Shown one piece after another: positions 33,812-41,427 of a stretch of 64,000 nucleotides of DNA. Source of the DNA: Mycobacterium gordonae (GTDB lineage Bacteria; Actinomycetota; Actinomycetes; Mycobacteriales; Mycobacteriaceae). Where the stretch lies: NCBI RefSeq assembly GCF_017086405.1, contig NZ_CP070973.1, positions 5,860,739 through 5,924,738 on the forward strand, in the 5' to 3' direction. The translations under genes and the position numbers were made by a program. The number at the start of each line of letters is the position of its first letter. Within the stretch, counting starts at the first letter, position 1. Under the pieces are notes generated by a model, which saw nothing but the letters and a program-made list of their open reading frames with translations, did no database searches and was not told where the DNA came from.

Positions 33812-35092
33812 TCAGCCGTGCTGAGCCAGGAAGGCGACGTCGACGATTTCGCCGGTACGGATCTGCTCGGCCCCACTGGGTACCACGACCAGACAGTTCG
33901 CCTCGGCAAGTGTGGCCAGCAGATGCGAGGACGCTCCCGGCGCTCCACCCAACGCCTGCACCAGATACTCGCCGCTCTCCTGATCGCGCATCAGCTGCCC
34001 GCGGAGAAACCCTTTGCGACCAGCCACCGAGGTGATCGGCGACAGGGTGCGGGCCTGCACGATGCGGCGCATCGGATGCCGCTTGCCCAGGGACAGCCGG
34101 ATCAGCGGCCGCACCATCACCTCGAAGACCACCAAGGCGCTGACCGGGTTGGCCGGCAACAGAAACGTCGGCACGCCGTCGCGGCCGAGCTGACCGAAGC
34201 CCTGCACCGAACCCGGATGCATGGCCACCCGCACAACCTCCATGTCACCGAGTTCAGACAGCACGGCACGGACGGCCTCTGCTGCCGCACCGCCCACCCC
34301 GCCGGCGATCACTAGCACTTCGGCCCGGTTGAGCTGGCCCTCGACGATCTCGCCGAGTTCCTTCGGGTTGTTGCTGACGATCCCGACGCGGTTGACCTCG
34401 GCCCCGGCATCGCGTGCCGCCGCCGCCAGCGCGTAGGAGTTCACGTCGTAGACCTGACCGTTGCCGGGACTGCGGGAAATGTCGACCAGCTCGCCGCCGA
34501 CCGCCATCACCGACACCCGCGGGCGCGGATGCACCAGCACGCGTTCGCGGCCGACCGCCGCCAACAGCCCCACCTGCGCGGGGCCGATGATCGTCCCGGA
34601 CCGTACCGCCACATCCCCCGGTTGCACGTCGTCACCGGCGCGTCGCACATAGGCACCCGAGGGCGCCCCACGCAGAATCCGAACCCGGTTCATTCCGCCG
34701 TCGGTCCAGCGCAGCGGCAGCACGGCGTCCGCGAGGGTCGGCAGCGGCGCACCGGTCTGCACGCGAGCCGCCTGCTTCGGCTGCAGCCGGCTCGGAGTCC
34801 GTGTACCGGCCTCGATGGTCCCCATCACCGGCAGGGTGACCACCTCGCGAACCCCGGCGACGCCGTCGTCGCCGACGGCCTCCAGGGGCCCCGAATCACC
34901 GACCCCGAGCACGTCGACGCTGCGCACCGCGTATCCGTCGATGGCGGCCTGGTCGAAACCGGGGAGCGGGCGCTCGGTCACGACCTCTTCGGCGCACAGC
35001 AGCCCCTGGGCCTCGGCGATCGCAACTTTGATGGGCCTGGGGGCCACCGCCGCTGCCGATATCCGTGCCTGTTGCTCCTCCACAGAACGCAC
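33812..35092 (-). CDS. moeA1: MoeA/gephyrin-like protein (Glp/MoeA1)
   Basis: Protein of 426 aa with the four-domain MoeA layout. An N-terminal segment with PLPGFDQAAIDGYAVRS (about 42-58) is followed by a domain with VQTGAPLPTLADAVLP, the MoCF-binding core (about 180-330) with GVGGAAAEAVR and MHPGSVQGFGQLG, and a C-terminal beta barrel. MoeA inserts molybdate into the pterin cofactor. Actinobacteria often carry a paralogue (Glp in C. glutamicum) that binds FtsZ in cell division and sits in this neighbourhood (rimJ, GlpR, galU). Which of the two roles applies is not decided by sequence; synteny favours Glp. GTG start at 35092, 43 nt from the galU stop. Confidence 0.83.
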   Translation of the reverse strand: MRSVEEQQARISAAAVAPRPIKVAIAEAQGLLCAEEVVTERPLPGFDQAAIDGYAVRSVDVLGVGDSGPLEAVGDDGVAGVREVVTLPVMGTIEAGTRTPSRLQPKQAARVQTGAPLPTLADAVLPLRWTDGGMNRVRILRGAPSGAYVRRAGDDVQPGDVAVRSGTIIGPAQVGLLAAVGRERVLVHPRPRVSVMAVGGELVDISRSPGNGQVYDVNSYALAAAARDAGAEVNRVGIVSNNPKELGEIVEGQLNRAEVLVIAGGVGGAAAEAVRAVLSELGDMEVVRVAMHPGSVQGFGQLGRDGVPTFLLPANPVSALVVFEVMVRPLIRLSLGKRHPMRRIVQARTLSPITSVAGRKGFLRGQLMRDQESGEYLVQALGGAPGASSHLLATLAEANCLVVVPSGAEQIRTGEIVDVAFLAQHG

Positions 35093-35135
35093 AGTGCGCC
35101 TTCCCGCCGTCCAGCCAGGCGAACTGAGCCGCCGG

Positions 35136-36047
35136 CTACTGTTCGGTCAGGCCCAATCGCGCCACCAACCACCGCCGCAGTTCCGGGCCGTAGTCGTCAC
35201 GATCCAATGCAAAGTCAACCGCAGCCTTGAGGTAGCCGCCGGGATTTCCCAAGTCGTGTCGGGATCCGCGATGCACGACGACGTGGACCGGATGGCCCTC
35301 GGAGATCAGCAGCGCGATGGCATCGGTGAGCTGCACTTCTCCCCCGGCGCCGCGTTCGATGCGGCGCAGGGCGTCGAAAATCGCGCGGTCCAGCACGTAG
35401 CGTCCGGCGGCCGCGAACAGCGACGGCGCGTCTGCGGCCTTGGGCTTTTCGACCATGCCCTTGACGCGCAGCACGTCCTGGTTGTCGCCACCGGGAATCG
35501 ATTCGACATCGAAAACGCCGTAGGCGCTGATCTCGTCGGCCGACACCTCGATGGCGCACAGCACCGTGCCACCGTGCTCGGCCCGCACCTGCGCCATCGT
35601 CTCCAACACGCCGGTGGGCAGCACCAGGTCGTCGGGCAGCAGCACCATCACCGCGTCCTCGTCGGCCGCCAGGGTCGGCTCCACACAACTGATCGCGTGG
35701 CCCAGTCCCAGCGGTTCGGCCTGCACGACGGACTCGACCTTGATCAGTGCTGGAGCGCGCCGGACCTTGGCCAGCATCGCCTTCTTGCCACGGGCTTCCA
35801 GGGTGCCCTCGAGCACCAGGTCCTCGACGAAGTGCGCGACGACGCCATCTTTGCCCTCGGAAGTAATGATCACCAGACGTTCGGCGCCGGCGTCGGCGGC
35901 TTCGGCGGCCACTAGCTCGATTCCGGGGGTGTCGACGACGGGCAGCAACTCCTTGGGCACTGTCTTCGTCGCGGGAAGAAAACGGGTGCCCAGGCCGGCG
36001 GCGGGGACGATCGCCGTAAACGGGATCGGGATCTCTGGTCGTGACAT
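35136..36047 (-). CDS. galU: UTP-glucose-1-phosphate uridylyltransferase
   Basis: A 303-aa nucleotidyltransferase making UDP-glucose from UTP and glucose-1-phosphate. The N-terminal signature AIVPAAGLGTRFLPATKTVP (about 12-31) is intact, followed by KELLPVVDTPGIE, VQAEPLGLGHAI and VMVLLPDDLVLP. Near the end GGEVQLTDAIALL completes the family pattern. UDP-glucose feeds cell-wall glycans, including the kind of polysaccharide suggested at the left of the window. ATG start at 36047; divergent from the cyclo-ligase gene. Confidence 0.93.
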   Translation of the reverse strand: MSRPEIPIPFTAIVPAAGLGTRFLPATKTVPKELLPVVDTPGIELVAAEAADAGAERLVIITSEGKDGVVAHFVEDLVLEGTLEARGKKAMLAKVRRAPALIKVESVVQAEPLGLGHAISCVEPTLAADEDAVMVLLPDDLVLPTGVLETMAQVRAEHGGTVLCAIEVSADEISAYGVFDVESIPGGDNQDVLRVKGMVEKPKAADAPSLFAAAGRYVLDRAIFDALRRIERGAGGEVQLTDAIALLISEGHPVHVVVHRGSRHDLGNPGGYLKAAVDFALDRDDYGPELRRWLVARLGLTEQ

Positions 36048-36123
36048 CGGTTCTCACCATAGCCTTATCGGCCGCGTACAAACCTGCTGGCGGGGAGAAC
36101 GCGCGGGTCGCCGGGGGTCTGAC

Positions 36124-36753
36124 ATGGTTGATGCCATGGTTACCGCGAGCAAGTGGGCCTGGCGGCGACAGATCAAGGCGGCGCGGCGCCTGGTCTCCGA
36201 CGAACAACACCGCGCCGAAGCACGGATGCTTCACAACCACCTCGAAATGGCGGTAACCCCAGGTAGCACCGTGTGCGCATATGTCCCGGTGGGTTCGGAG
36301 CCGGGCACCGCGGACATGCTCGATGAACTGCTGCTCTACGCGGACCGGGTGCTGCTGCCGGTGGCGCGCACCACGCACGACGACACCCCGCTGCCGTTGC
36401 GGTGGGGCGAGTATCGCCCCGGGGAGCTCGCGACCGGGCTGTGGGGCCTGCAGGAACCGCCCCAACCGTGGTTGCCGGAATCCGCCCTGGCCGATGCCGA
36501 GCTGGTACTGCTTCCGGCGCTCGCGGTCGACCGCCGAGGGGTGCGGCTGGGCCGGGGCGGCGGCTTCTATGACCGCTCGCTGGCTGCCCGCGCCCCCCGA
36601 TCGCGTCTGGTGGCGGTCGTGCGGGACACCGAATTGGTCGACCAGTTGCCCTCGGAGCCGCATGACGTGCTCATGACGCATGCGCTCACCCCGGAACGCG
36701 GGCTGGTTGCGCTGGCCGACCCGGGAATGATCGCCATCACGTGGCGGTTCTAG
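36124..36753 (+). CDS. 5-formyltetrahydrofolate cyclo-ligase family protein
   Basis: From the ATG at 36124 the protein is 209 aa; ATG at 36136 is an alternative start. The family pattern includes an N-terminal basic helix (KWAWRRQIKAARR), VCAYVPVGSEPGT and the ATP/folate-binding loop RLGRGGGFYDRSLA (about 149-162). The enzyme converts 5-formyl-THF to 5,10-methenyl-THF using ATP. Counterpart of Rv0992c. Its TAG stop (36751-36753) lies inside the left arm of the CIRCE element that controls the next gene. Confidence 0.85.
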   Translation: MVDAMVTASKWAWRRQIKAARRLVSDEQHRAEARMLHNHLEMAVTPGSTVCAYVPVGSEPGTADMLDELLLYADRVLLPVARTTHDDTPLPLRWGEYRPGELATGLWGLQEPPQPWLPESALADAELVLLPALAVDRRGVRLGRGGGFYDRSLAARAPRSRLVAVVRDTELVDQLPSEPHDVLMTHALTPERGLVALADPGMIAITWRF

Positions 36754-36776
36754 CACTTGAAACGGTAGAGTGCTAA
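36750..36776 (+). promoter_or_regulatory. CIRCE operator (HrcA-binding site)
   Basis: CTAGCACTT (36750-36758), a 9-nt spacer, then GAGTGCTAA (36768-36776). The classical CIRCE element is TTAGCACTC-N9-GAGTGCTAA, so the right arm is perfect and the left arm matches 7 of 9 with the correct spacing. It lies 29 nt upstream of the zinc-ribbon chaperone gene. HrcA repression relieved by heat is therefore expected. Confidence 0.9.
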
Positions 36777-36805
36777 TTCAGACTTGACATCATCCGGAGG
36801 TTTTT

Positions 36806-37132
36806 GTGCCGACGTACAGCTACCTGTGCACCGAATGCGGAGACCGCTTCGACAAAGTGCAGGCGTTCACCGACGACGCGCTGACCACCTGTGAGAAGTG
36901 CTCGGGTCGCCTGCGCAAGCTGTTCAACTCGGTAGGGGTGGTGTTCAAAGGCAGCGGCTTCTACCGCACCGACAGCCGTGAGGCTGGCAAAAAGGACGAG
37001 AGTTCGTCGAAAGGCTCGTCTGCTGCGAGCAATTCGGGCCCGAGTTCGGGCTCCAGTGAAAGCAAGTCGTCTGGGTCGACCGAAAAGGCTTCCAGCAGCG
37101 CAACTGCCTCTACCGCGACCGCGGCCAGTTAG
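36806..37132 (+). CDS. ruc: FmdB-type zinc-ribbon protein, redox-regulated chaperone Ruc
   Basis: A 108-aa protein. The N-terminal 55 residues form a zinc ribbon with two Cys pairs (YLCTECGD and TCEKCSGR), the FmdB/CxxC family. The C-terminal half (about 60-108) is a Ser/Lys/Ala-rich disordered tail. The M. tuberculosis orthologue Rv0991c (Ruc) was reported as a redox-switched chaperone that binds unfolded protein and works with DnaK (from memory). A CIRCE element immediately upstream places it under HrcA. GTG start with CCGGAGG upstream. Confidence 0.85.
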   Translation: MPTYSYLCTECGDRFDKVQAFTDDALTTCEKCSGRLRKLFNSVGVVFKGSGFYRTDSREAGKKDESSSKGSSAASNSGPSSGSSESKSSGSTEKASSSATASTATAAS

Positions 37133-37224
37133 CGCCTATCCACGTTCACCTCACGCCGGCGATTATCCACAGGCCAACTCGCACCACTACTGACCGGACG
37201 TCCCCCCGCGCTTACTGTGACGGC

Positions 37225-37881
37225 GTGCGGGAGCCATCGCTGAATCCGACACTGCTCACTCGTATCACCACCTCCTGGCGCCCGGACTGGACGCGAACCG
37301 TTCTGGCCCGTCGTATCGCGGCGTGCGGGCTGATGGTGCTGGCCGGTATCGCGGCGTTGCGCCCCGATCCTGCCGGCGACGATGTCGAGGTGTTGGTAGC
37401 CGATCATGACCTAAGCTCCGGCACCGCACTGACCGCCGCCGATGTACGTCTGGAAAAGCGTTTGAGGACAACGGTTCCCGCGGGGGCGCTGGCCGACCCC
37501 GGCAACGTGATCGGTTCAACACTGGCCGGCCCGACCCGGCGTGGCGAGATCCTCACCGACGTGCGTTTGCTGCGTAGCCGGCTGGCCGAGTCGACTGCGG
37601 GCCCCGGAGCGCGGATCGTGCCACTGCACCTGGCCGACGATGCGCTGATCGACCTGCTCCGGGTCGGTGATGTCGTCGACGTGCTGGCTGCGACGGCCCA
37701 CGACTCACAACCGGAATCCCGCGTCCTGGCCACCGACGCGATCGTGATCCTGGTTTCGGCTCACCGAGAGTTACCCGCTGCAGACAACGGCCGAGTGGTA
37801 CTGGTAGCTCTGCCGAACCGGGTAGCAACGACGGTTGCCGTTGCGGCACTGGGTCAGACGGTGACGGTCGTCTTGCACTGA
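37225..37881 (+). CDS. SAF-domain protein (CpaB/RcpC-like), Rv0990c-type
   Basis: A 218-aa protein with an N-terminal membrane anchor (AACGLMVLAGIAALRP, about 33-48) followed by a SAF domain: VEVLVADHDLSSGTALTAADVRLE, then GSTLAGPTRRGEILTDVRLL. A second beta-rich half has LIDLLRVGDVVDVLA. SAF domains of this layout occur in Flp pilus assembly protein CpaB/RcpC, but no pilus genes are nearby, so the role is open. GTG start at 37225. It lies just outside the low-GC island. Confidence 0.72.
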   Translation: MREPSLNPTLLTRITTSWRPDWTRTVLARRIAACGLMVLAGIAALRPDPAGDDVEVLVADHDLSSGTALTAADVRLEKRLRTTVPAGALADPGNVIGSTLAGPTRRGEILTDVRLLRSRLAESTAGPGARIVPLHLADDALIDLLRVGDVVDVLAATAHDSQPESRVLATDAIVILVSAHRELPAADNGRVVLVALPNRVATTVAVAALGQTVTVVLH

Positions 37882-37935
37882 GCGCCGAGAAAATTGCGTC
37901 TACCGCTAAGCCGCCAGAACACCTAAAGTGTATGC

Positions 37936-38901
37936 GTGACACCAGATTGCGTGTCTGAAGTGTCCACGCTCAGCGCCCCCGAATTTGGCGCCAGCGTGTC
38001 TGACAGCCTCAGCAGAATCGACGAGCTCATCAGCCGCGAACTCTTTGGGACCGAGGAGATCATCCGCGACGCGATGCTGTTGCCGTTGGAATCCGAAAGC
38101 ACCCGACTCCGGACGGTTTTCGCGGTCCTCGCGGCACAGTTCGGCACTGAACCGCACACGTCGCAGGTCACCACGGCCGGTGCAGCCGTTGAATTGATGT
38201 ATCTGGCCACGCTTGCTCACAATGAGGTCGCAAACCAATCTGAGTTGGCTTCTGCAAAACTCAGCGACACCCAACGATGGAAGAACAACGTCGCAATCCT
38301 GGTGGGCGACTACCGGTTTGCGGTCGTATCACGGTTGGGCGCGGAGCTTGGTCCGCGCGCATTCGCCGTTATCGCCGACACCTTCGCCGAGCTGGTCGCC
38401 GGGCAACTTCGCGCAACCCGTGGCCCAGCCAACGACGTTGACCTCTTCGACCACTACCTGCGATGCGTCCGCGAGACGTCCGGATGTGTGGTCGCGGCGG
38501 CCGGACAATTGGGAGCGATCTTCTCCGGCGCCGGCGACGAAGCCGTCGTCCATCTATCCCGGCTAGGTCGCCTGGTAGGCAGCGCATTTCAGATCTCCGA
38601 CGACGTCGCCGCGCTCAGCGGCAGCGTCGACAAAATCGAAAGTTTGACAGGGGAAGCGCCGGGCGAAGATGTCCGCCAGCCACTCACGCAAAGGTCACTG
38701 GCCACCCGGAACTACACCGCCACCGACGTCGTCGCGCTCCTGCAAAGCAAAGCCGGCATCGTTGCCGCGATGGAATCCATCCGGACCTACACTGAGCAAG
38801 CGCGCCAAGAGATTTCGTGCTTACCTGCGTGCGAAGCTAGTCACACCTTGATGGCGGTGGTCGACTCCGCTGTTCACGGTTCCTTCGAGTCTGCTACTTG
38901 A
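37936..38901 (+). CDS. grcC2: Polyprenyl diphosphate synthase-like protein GrcC2 with altered Asp-rich motifs
   Basis: A 321-aa all-alpha isoprenyl diphosphate synthase fold, counterpart of Rv0989c (reported as a geranyl diphosphate synthase, from memory). The region that should hold the first Asp-rich motif reads ATLAHNEVANQSELA (about 91-105), so the DDxxD Asp residues are absent. The nearby RRG is also missing. The second motif reads QISDDVAAL: two Asp remain, the last is replaced. Fold markers such as VAILVGDYRFAVVSRLG are present. It may be catalytically altered, or act as one subunit of a heteromer. Located at the left end of the island, convergent with ubiA (8-nt overlap of 3' ends), which could use its product. 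Confidence 0.72.
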   Translation: MTPDCVSEVSTLSAPEFGASVSDSLSRIDELISRELFGTEEIIRDAMLLPLESESTRLRTVFAVLAAQFGTEPHTSQVTTAGAAVELMYLATLAHNEVANQSELASAKLSDTQRWKNNVAILVGDYRFAVVSRLGAELGPRAFAVIADTFAELVAGQLRATRGPANDVDLFDHYLRCVRETSGCVVAAAGQLGAIFSGAGDEAVVHLSRLGRLVGSAFQISDDVAALSGSVDKIESLTGEAPGEDVRQPLTQRSLATRNYTATDVVALLQSKAGIVAAMESIRTYTEQARQEISCLPACEASHTLMAVVDSAVHGSFESAT

Positions 38902-39799
38902 TCAACACAAAGACGACGATTGCCACCAATTGCACTAGCGGGTAATAGCTAGCGCTGTCGAAAAGCCTGGCCGCTTGTCTCCCCTCATGGGCACGACGGA
39001 GTCGCCACCCTGGTACGAGAAGGAAGAAAACACCGGCGGCCAGGCTGATCAGTATGTAGGGCAATCCGAGACGAAGTGGCGATACCAGTGGGAGACAAAG
39101 GCTGACGATCACCGTCAGCGTCAAGGCGGCCATCACGACGTTGCCGGCAACCTTGACGCCCAGTGTCAACGGAATGGTCTTGGCACCGACTCGCTTATCC
39201 TCCTCAGTATCGTTCCAGTCGGCCGGAACATTCTGCCCGCCGACCTCCCAACAGAAGACCCAGACCAACACCAACAGCACCAGTGCCCAAGACGGGTGTG
39301 GTGCCACCGCGAAGACAGCAGCAATGGGCCCGCTCGACTTAACCAGACCACTTACCGCCGTTCGCCAGTAAGTGACCTTCAATAGCCGCACGTAGACAAC
39401 TTCCAACAGCGCCGCGACCAGCAAGATTATTACGATCACCGGATTGAGGAAAAAACCGCACACGAGAGCACTACCGAACCACACGCCAAACCAGAGGACT
39501 GCACTTCGATAGCTCAGCGCCCTCTGCGCTAACGGGTAACGAAACTCCGAAGCCTCAACGGAGTATCCCGCATTGATACCCTTCGCAAATTTTTCTTCGT
39601 CGACAGCCTTGCCCAGCAAGTCGTTCAGCGCATATATCGCCAAGTAGGCTGCAAGCCCCGTGAACACCGCGAGAACAACGACCCGCCCCGCCGGAAAGCC
39701 GCCGAGCGCAATCCCTGCGCAAAATGCCGGAGTGGCCAGGTCCAGGACACCGTGCTTAGCGCGAGAAAGCGCAAGGAATTGCTTCACCTGGGCCTGCAT
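38894..39799 (-). CDS. UbiA-family membrane prenyltransferase
   Basis: A 301-aa protein with about 8-9 membrane helices. The first prenyl-diphosphate-binding motif, YALNDLLGKAVDEEK (57-70 region), has Asn59, Asp60 and Asp67, but Gly63 where NDxxD normally has Asp. The second motif, DWNDTEEDKRVGAKTIPL, keeps its acidic residues. UbiA enzymes attach a polyprenyl chain to an aromatic or other small acceptor. The ATG at 39799 shares one base with the TGA of the decayed methyltransferase, so it belongs to the minus-strand operon. The likely donor is a short polyprenyl diphosphate made by the convergent grcC2 product, and the acceptor could be the cyclase product; both are inferences. Confidence 0.82.
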   Translation of the reverse strand: MQAQVKQFLALSRAKHGVLDLATPAFCAGIALGGFPAGRVVVLAVFTGLAAYLAIYALNDLLGKAVDEEKFAKGINAGYSVEASEFRYPLAQRALSYRSAVLWFGVWFGSALVCGFFLNPVIVIILLVAALLEVVYVRLLKVTYWRTAVSGLVKSSGPIAAVFAVAPHPSWALVLLVLVWVFCWEVGGQNVPADWNDTEEDKRVGAKTIPLTLGVKVAGNVVMAALTLTVIVSLCLPLVSPLRLGLPYILISLAAGVFFLLVPGWRLRRAHEGRQAARLFDSASYYPLVQLVAIVVFVLIK

Positions 39800-40300
39800 C
39801 AGCTTTCACCGAACCGAACCGACTCCAGCATGCGATTGATAGTTGAAGAGAAGCCACGAACATCCGCCTCAACTATGCGGCCGTGGTACGCCAGTACTTG
39901 TTGCCGATTCGGCACATACTTAAGAAGTCCCATGCATGTCACGACGTCAAAACCTTCCTCCAGCCGCATGGCAACATTCTCGATGCTGTCATACCACTAG
40001 TCGCAATCCAGCCTTTCCAACTCAACGGTCCTGCGCGCAGGATTTAATGAATCAAACGGCAGATCGAAGCCCGGCACTAGCGGGCCAGCTTTCGCCAGCG
40101 CCGCCATAAGACGACCGCCCACCACACCCCACATCAAGAATCAGACGGCCGCGGCCATCGACCGACGTCGAAGAAGATTTCATCCAAAGCGGATTCGTGG
40201 CATGTAGCGTGGCCATGTCGCCCTGGCGGTACCACCACCGATCCGACATAGCGTCGGACTTGCCAACCTCATCTTCGTCGCCATTGTCAAACCCGGTCAC
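39799..40300 (-). pseudogene. Frameshifted SAM-methyltransferase gene inside the island operon
   Basis: The GTG at 40300 overlaps the cyclase TGA (GTGA) and the final TGA at 39801-39799 overlaps the ubiA ATG, so operon geometry marks the full former gene. The first frame reads WWYRQGDMATLHATNPLW and ILDVGCGG, a SAM motif I. An extra base near 40117 then shifts the frame. The continuing frame reads RLMAALAKAGPLVPGFDLP, followed by an in-frame TAG at 39999-39997 and then DSIENVAMRLEEGFDVVTCM and LKYVPNRQQVLAY. Two independent lesions in an otherwise coupled operon argue for true loss. The intact product would have been a methyltransferase of about 165 aa. Confidence 0.83.
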
Positions 40301-41427
40301 TGTCGCAGTGCCATCCTGCCATTGAGTTGCTCAACCGCACGCGCTATCTCGACATATGTGATGTCGTTGACGAAGACGCAATCACCGACGGCACGGGGCA
40401 GCGGCACCCGCTGCAGTCCGTTACGGTGATAAACACGCTCCTCCAGTGTGCTCCAAAGCAAGTGCGCCTCCAGTTCCGAAACATCGGCGATCAACGCCAG
40501 CTTTCTAACGACTTCGAAAATCCGCTCAGTATTCGGCTCGCTCAGCATTTTCCGCGACCGAGCGATCTCCACCGAGAGGAGGACGTCGAGCAGCACCGCC
40601 TCACCATGCAACAGATCCGAATCGTGACGCGCCTCCAAGCCATAACTGAAGGTGTGACCAAAGTCGACCTTGCGTTCGAGGTCCTCCTCGAACAGATTAG
40701 GCTCTAATTCCCGGATCATCCCGGCGATCGCGCCGTCCAGGATCGCACGACCTTCATTACTTTGAAAACAAAGTTCGATGGAGTCCCGCCCGTAGCTTTC
40801 CAGCAAAGCGAACAGACCGGCATCGGCAATGACTGCCAGCTTGACGATCTCGCAAACGCCGTTCAAAATATGACGACGCGGCAACGTTTGCAACATGGAA
40901 TTGTCGAGTAGGACCTTCTGCGGTGCCTGAAAACAGCCGAGTCGATTCTTGTGGCCTGCGAAATTGATCCCATTCTTGATGCCCACGGATGCATCCACAT
41001 AGCCCATCAACGTCGTAGGAATTTTTATGTGCGGCACACCGCGGCGATACGTGCTCGCCACGAAGGCAACGACGTCGGTCAAAACTCCGCCGCCGATCGC
41101 GATGATCGGTTCGTCCCTGCGATGGATTGGGAATCCGTCCAATTCTCGAATGATGGAGAAGAAACAGTCGATCGTCTTGTTCTCTTCGCCACCGGGGAAC
41201 GTGACAAATTTCGCCTTGACGCCATGGTGCGCAAAGTAGCTTCGCATCTTGTCGCCATAATGCAGGTCCACATTCTTATCCACGACAACGAACCGGCAGC
41301 CGTTCTTCACTTTGCCTGGCAGAAGTAAAGCCATATTCTCCACATCAAAGACGTCGATTACATTGATGACGTCGTACTCAATAGTGGATGCAAACTTGAC
41401 GCGCCGCGTCAACAAAGTATCGGTCAT
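40297..41427 (-). CDS. Sugar-phosphate cyclase of the 3-dehydroquinate synthase superfamily (EEVS-like)
   Basis: A 376-aa NAD-dependent cyclase fold. NAD-binding IGGGVLTDVVAFVASTYRRG spans about 111-130. The active-site stretch VDASVGIKNGINFAGHKNRLG (144-164) differs from the DHQS pattern (GGKTGVNHPxGKNLIG) and resembles the HKNRLG form of 2-epi-5-epi-valiolone synthase-type enzymes, which cyclise C7 sugar phosphates. Metal and catalytic residues are retained in NGVCEIVKLAVI, VDFGHTFSYGLE and LLHGEAVLLD. The chromosomal aroB is expected elsewhere. ATG at 41427 overlaps the luxS-like TGA. The likely product is a cyclitol or cyclohexanone precursor; the exact substrate is not known. Confidence 0.82.
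   Translation of the reverse strand: MTDTLLTRRVKFASTIEYDVINVIDVFDVENMALLLPGKVKNGCRFVVVDKNVDLHYGDKMRSYFAHHGVKAKFVTFPGGEENKTIDCFFSIIRELDGFPIHRRDEPIIAIGGGVLTDVVAFVASTYRRGVPHIKIPTTLMGYVDASVGIKNGINFAGHKNRLGCFQAPQKVLLDNSMLQTLPRRHILNGVCEIVKLAVIADAGLFALLESYGRDSIELCFQSNEGRAILDGAIAGMIRELEPNLFEEDLERKVDFGHTFSYGLEARHDSDLLHGEAVLLDVLLSVEIARSRKMLSEPNTERIFEVVRKLALIADVSELEAHLLWSTLEERVYHRNGLQRVPLPRAVGDCVFVNDITYVEIARAVEQLNGRMALRQ

Noticed and set aside
37134..37171. Replication origin
   Set aside because: Only two DnaA-like boxes, no AT-rich unwinding region, no dnaA or dnaN nearby.
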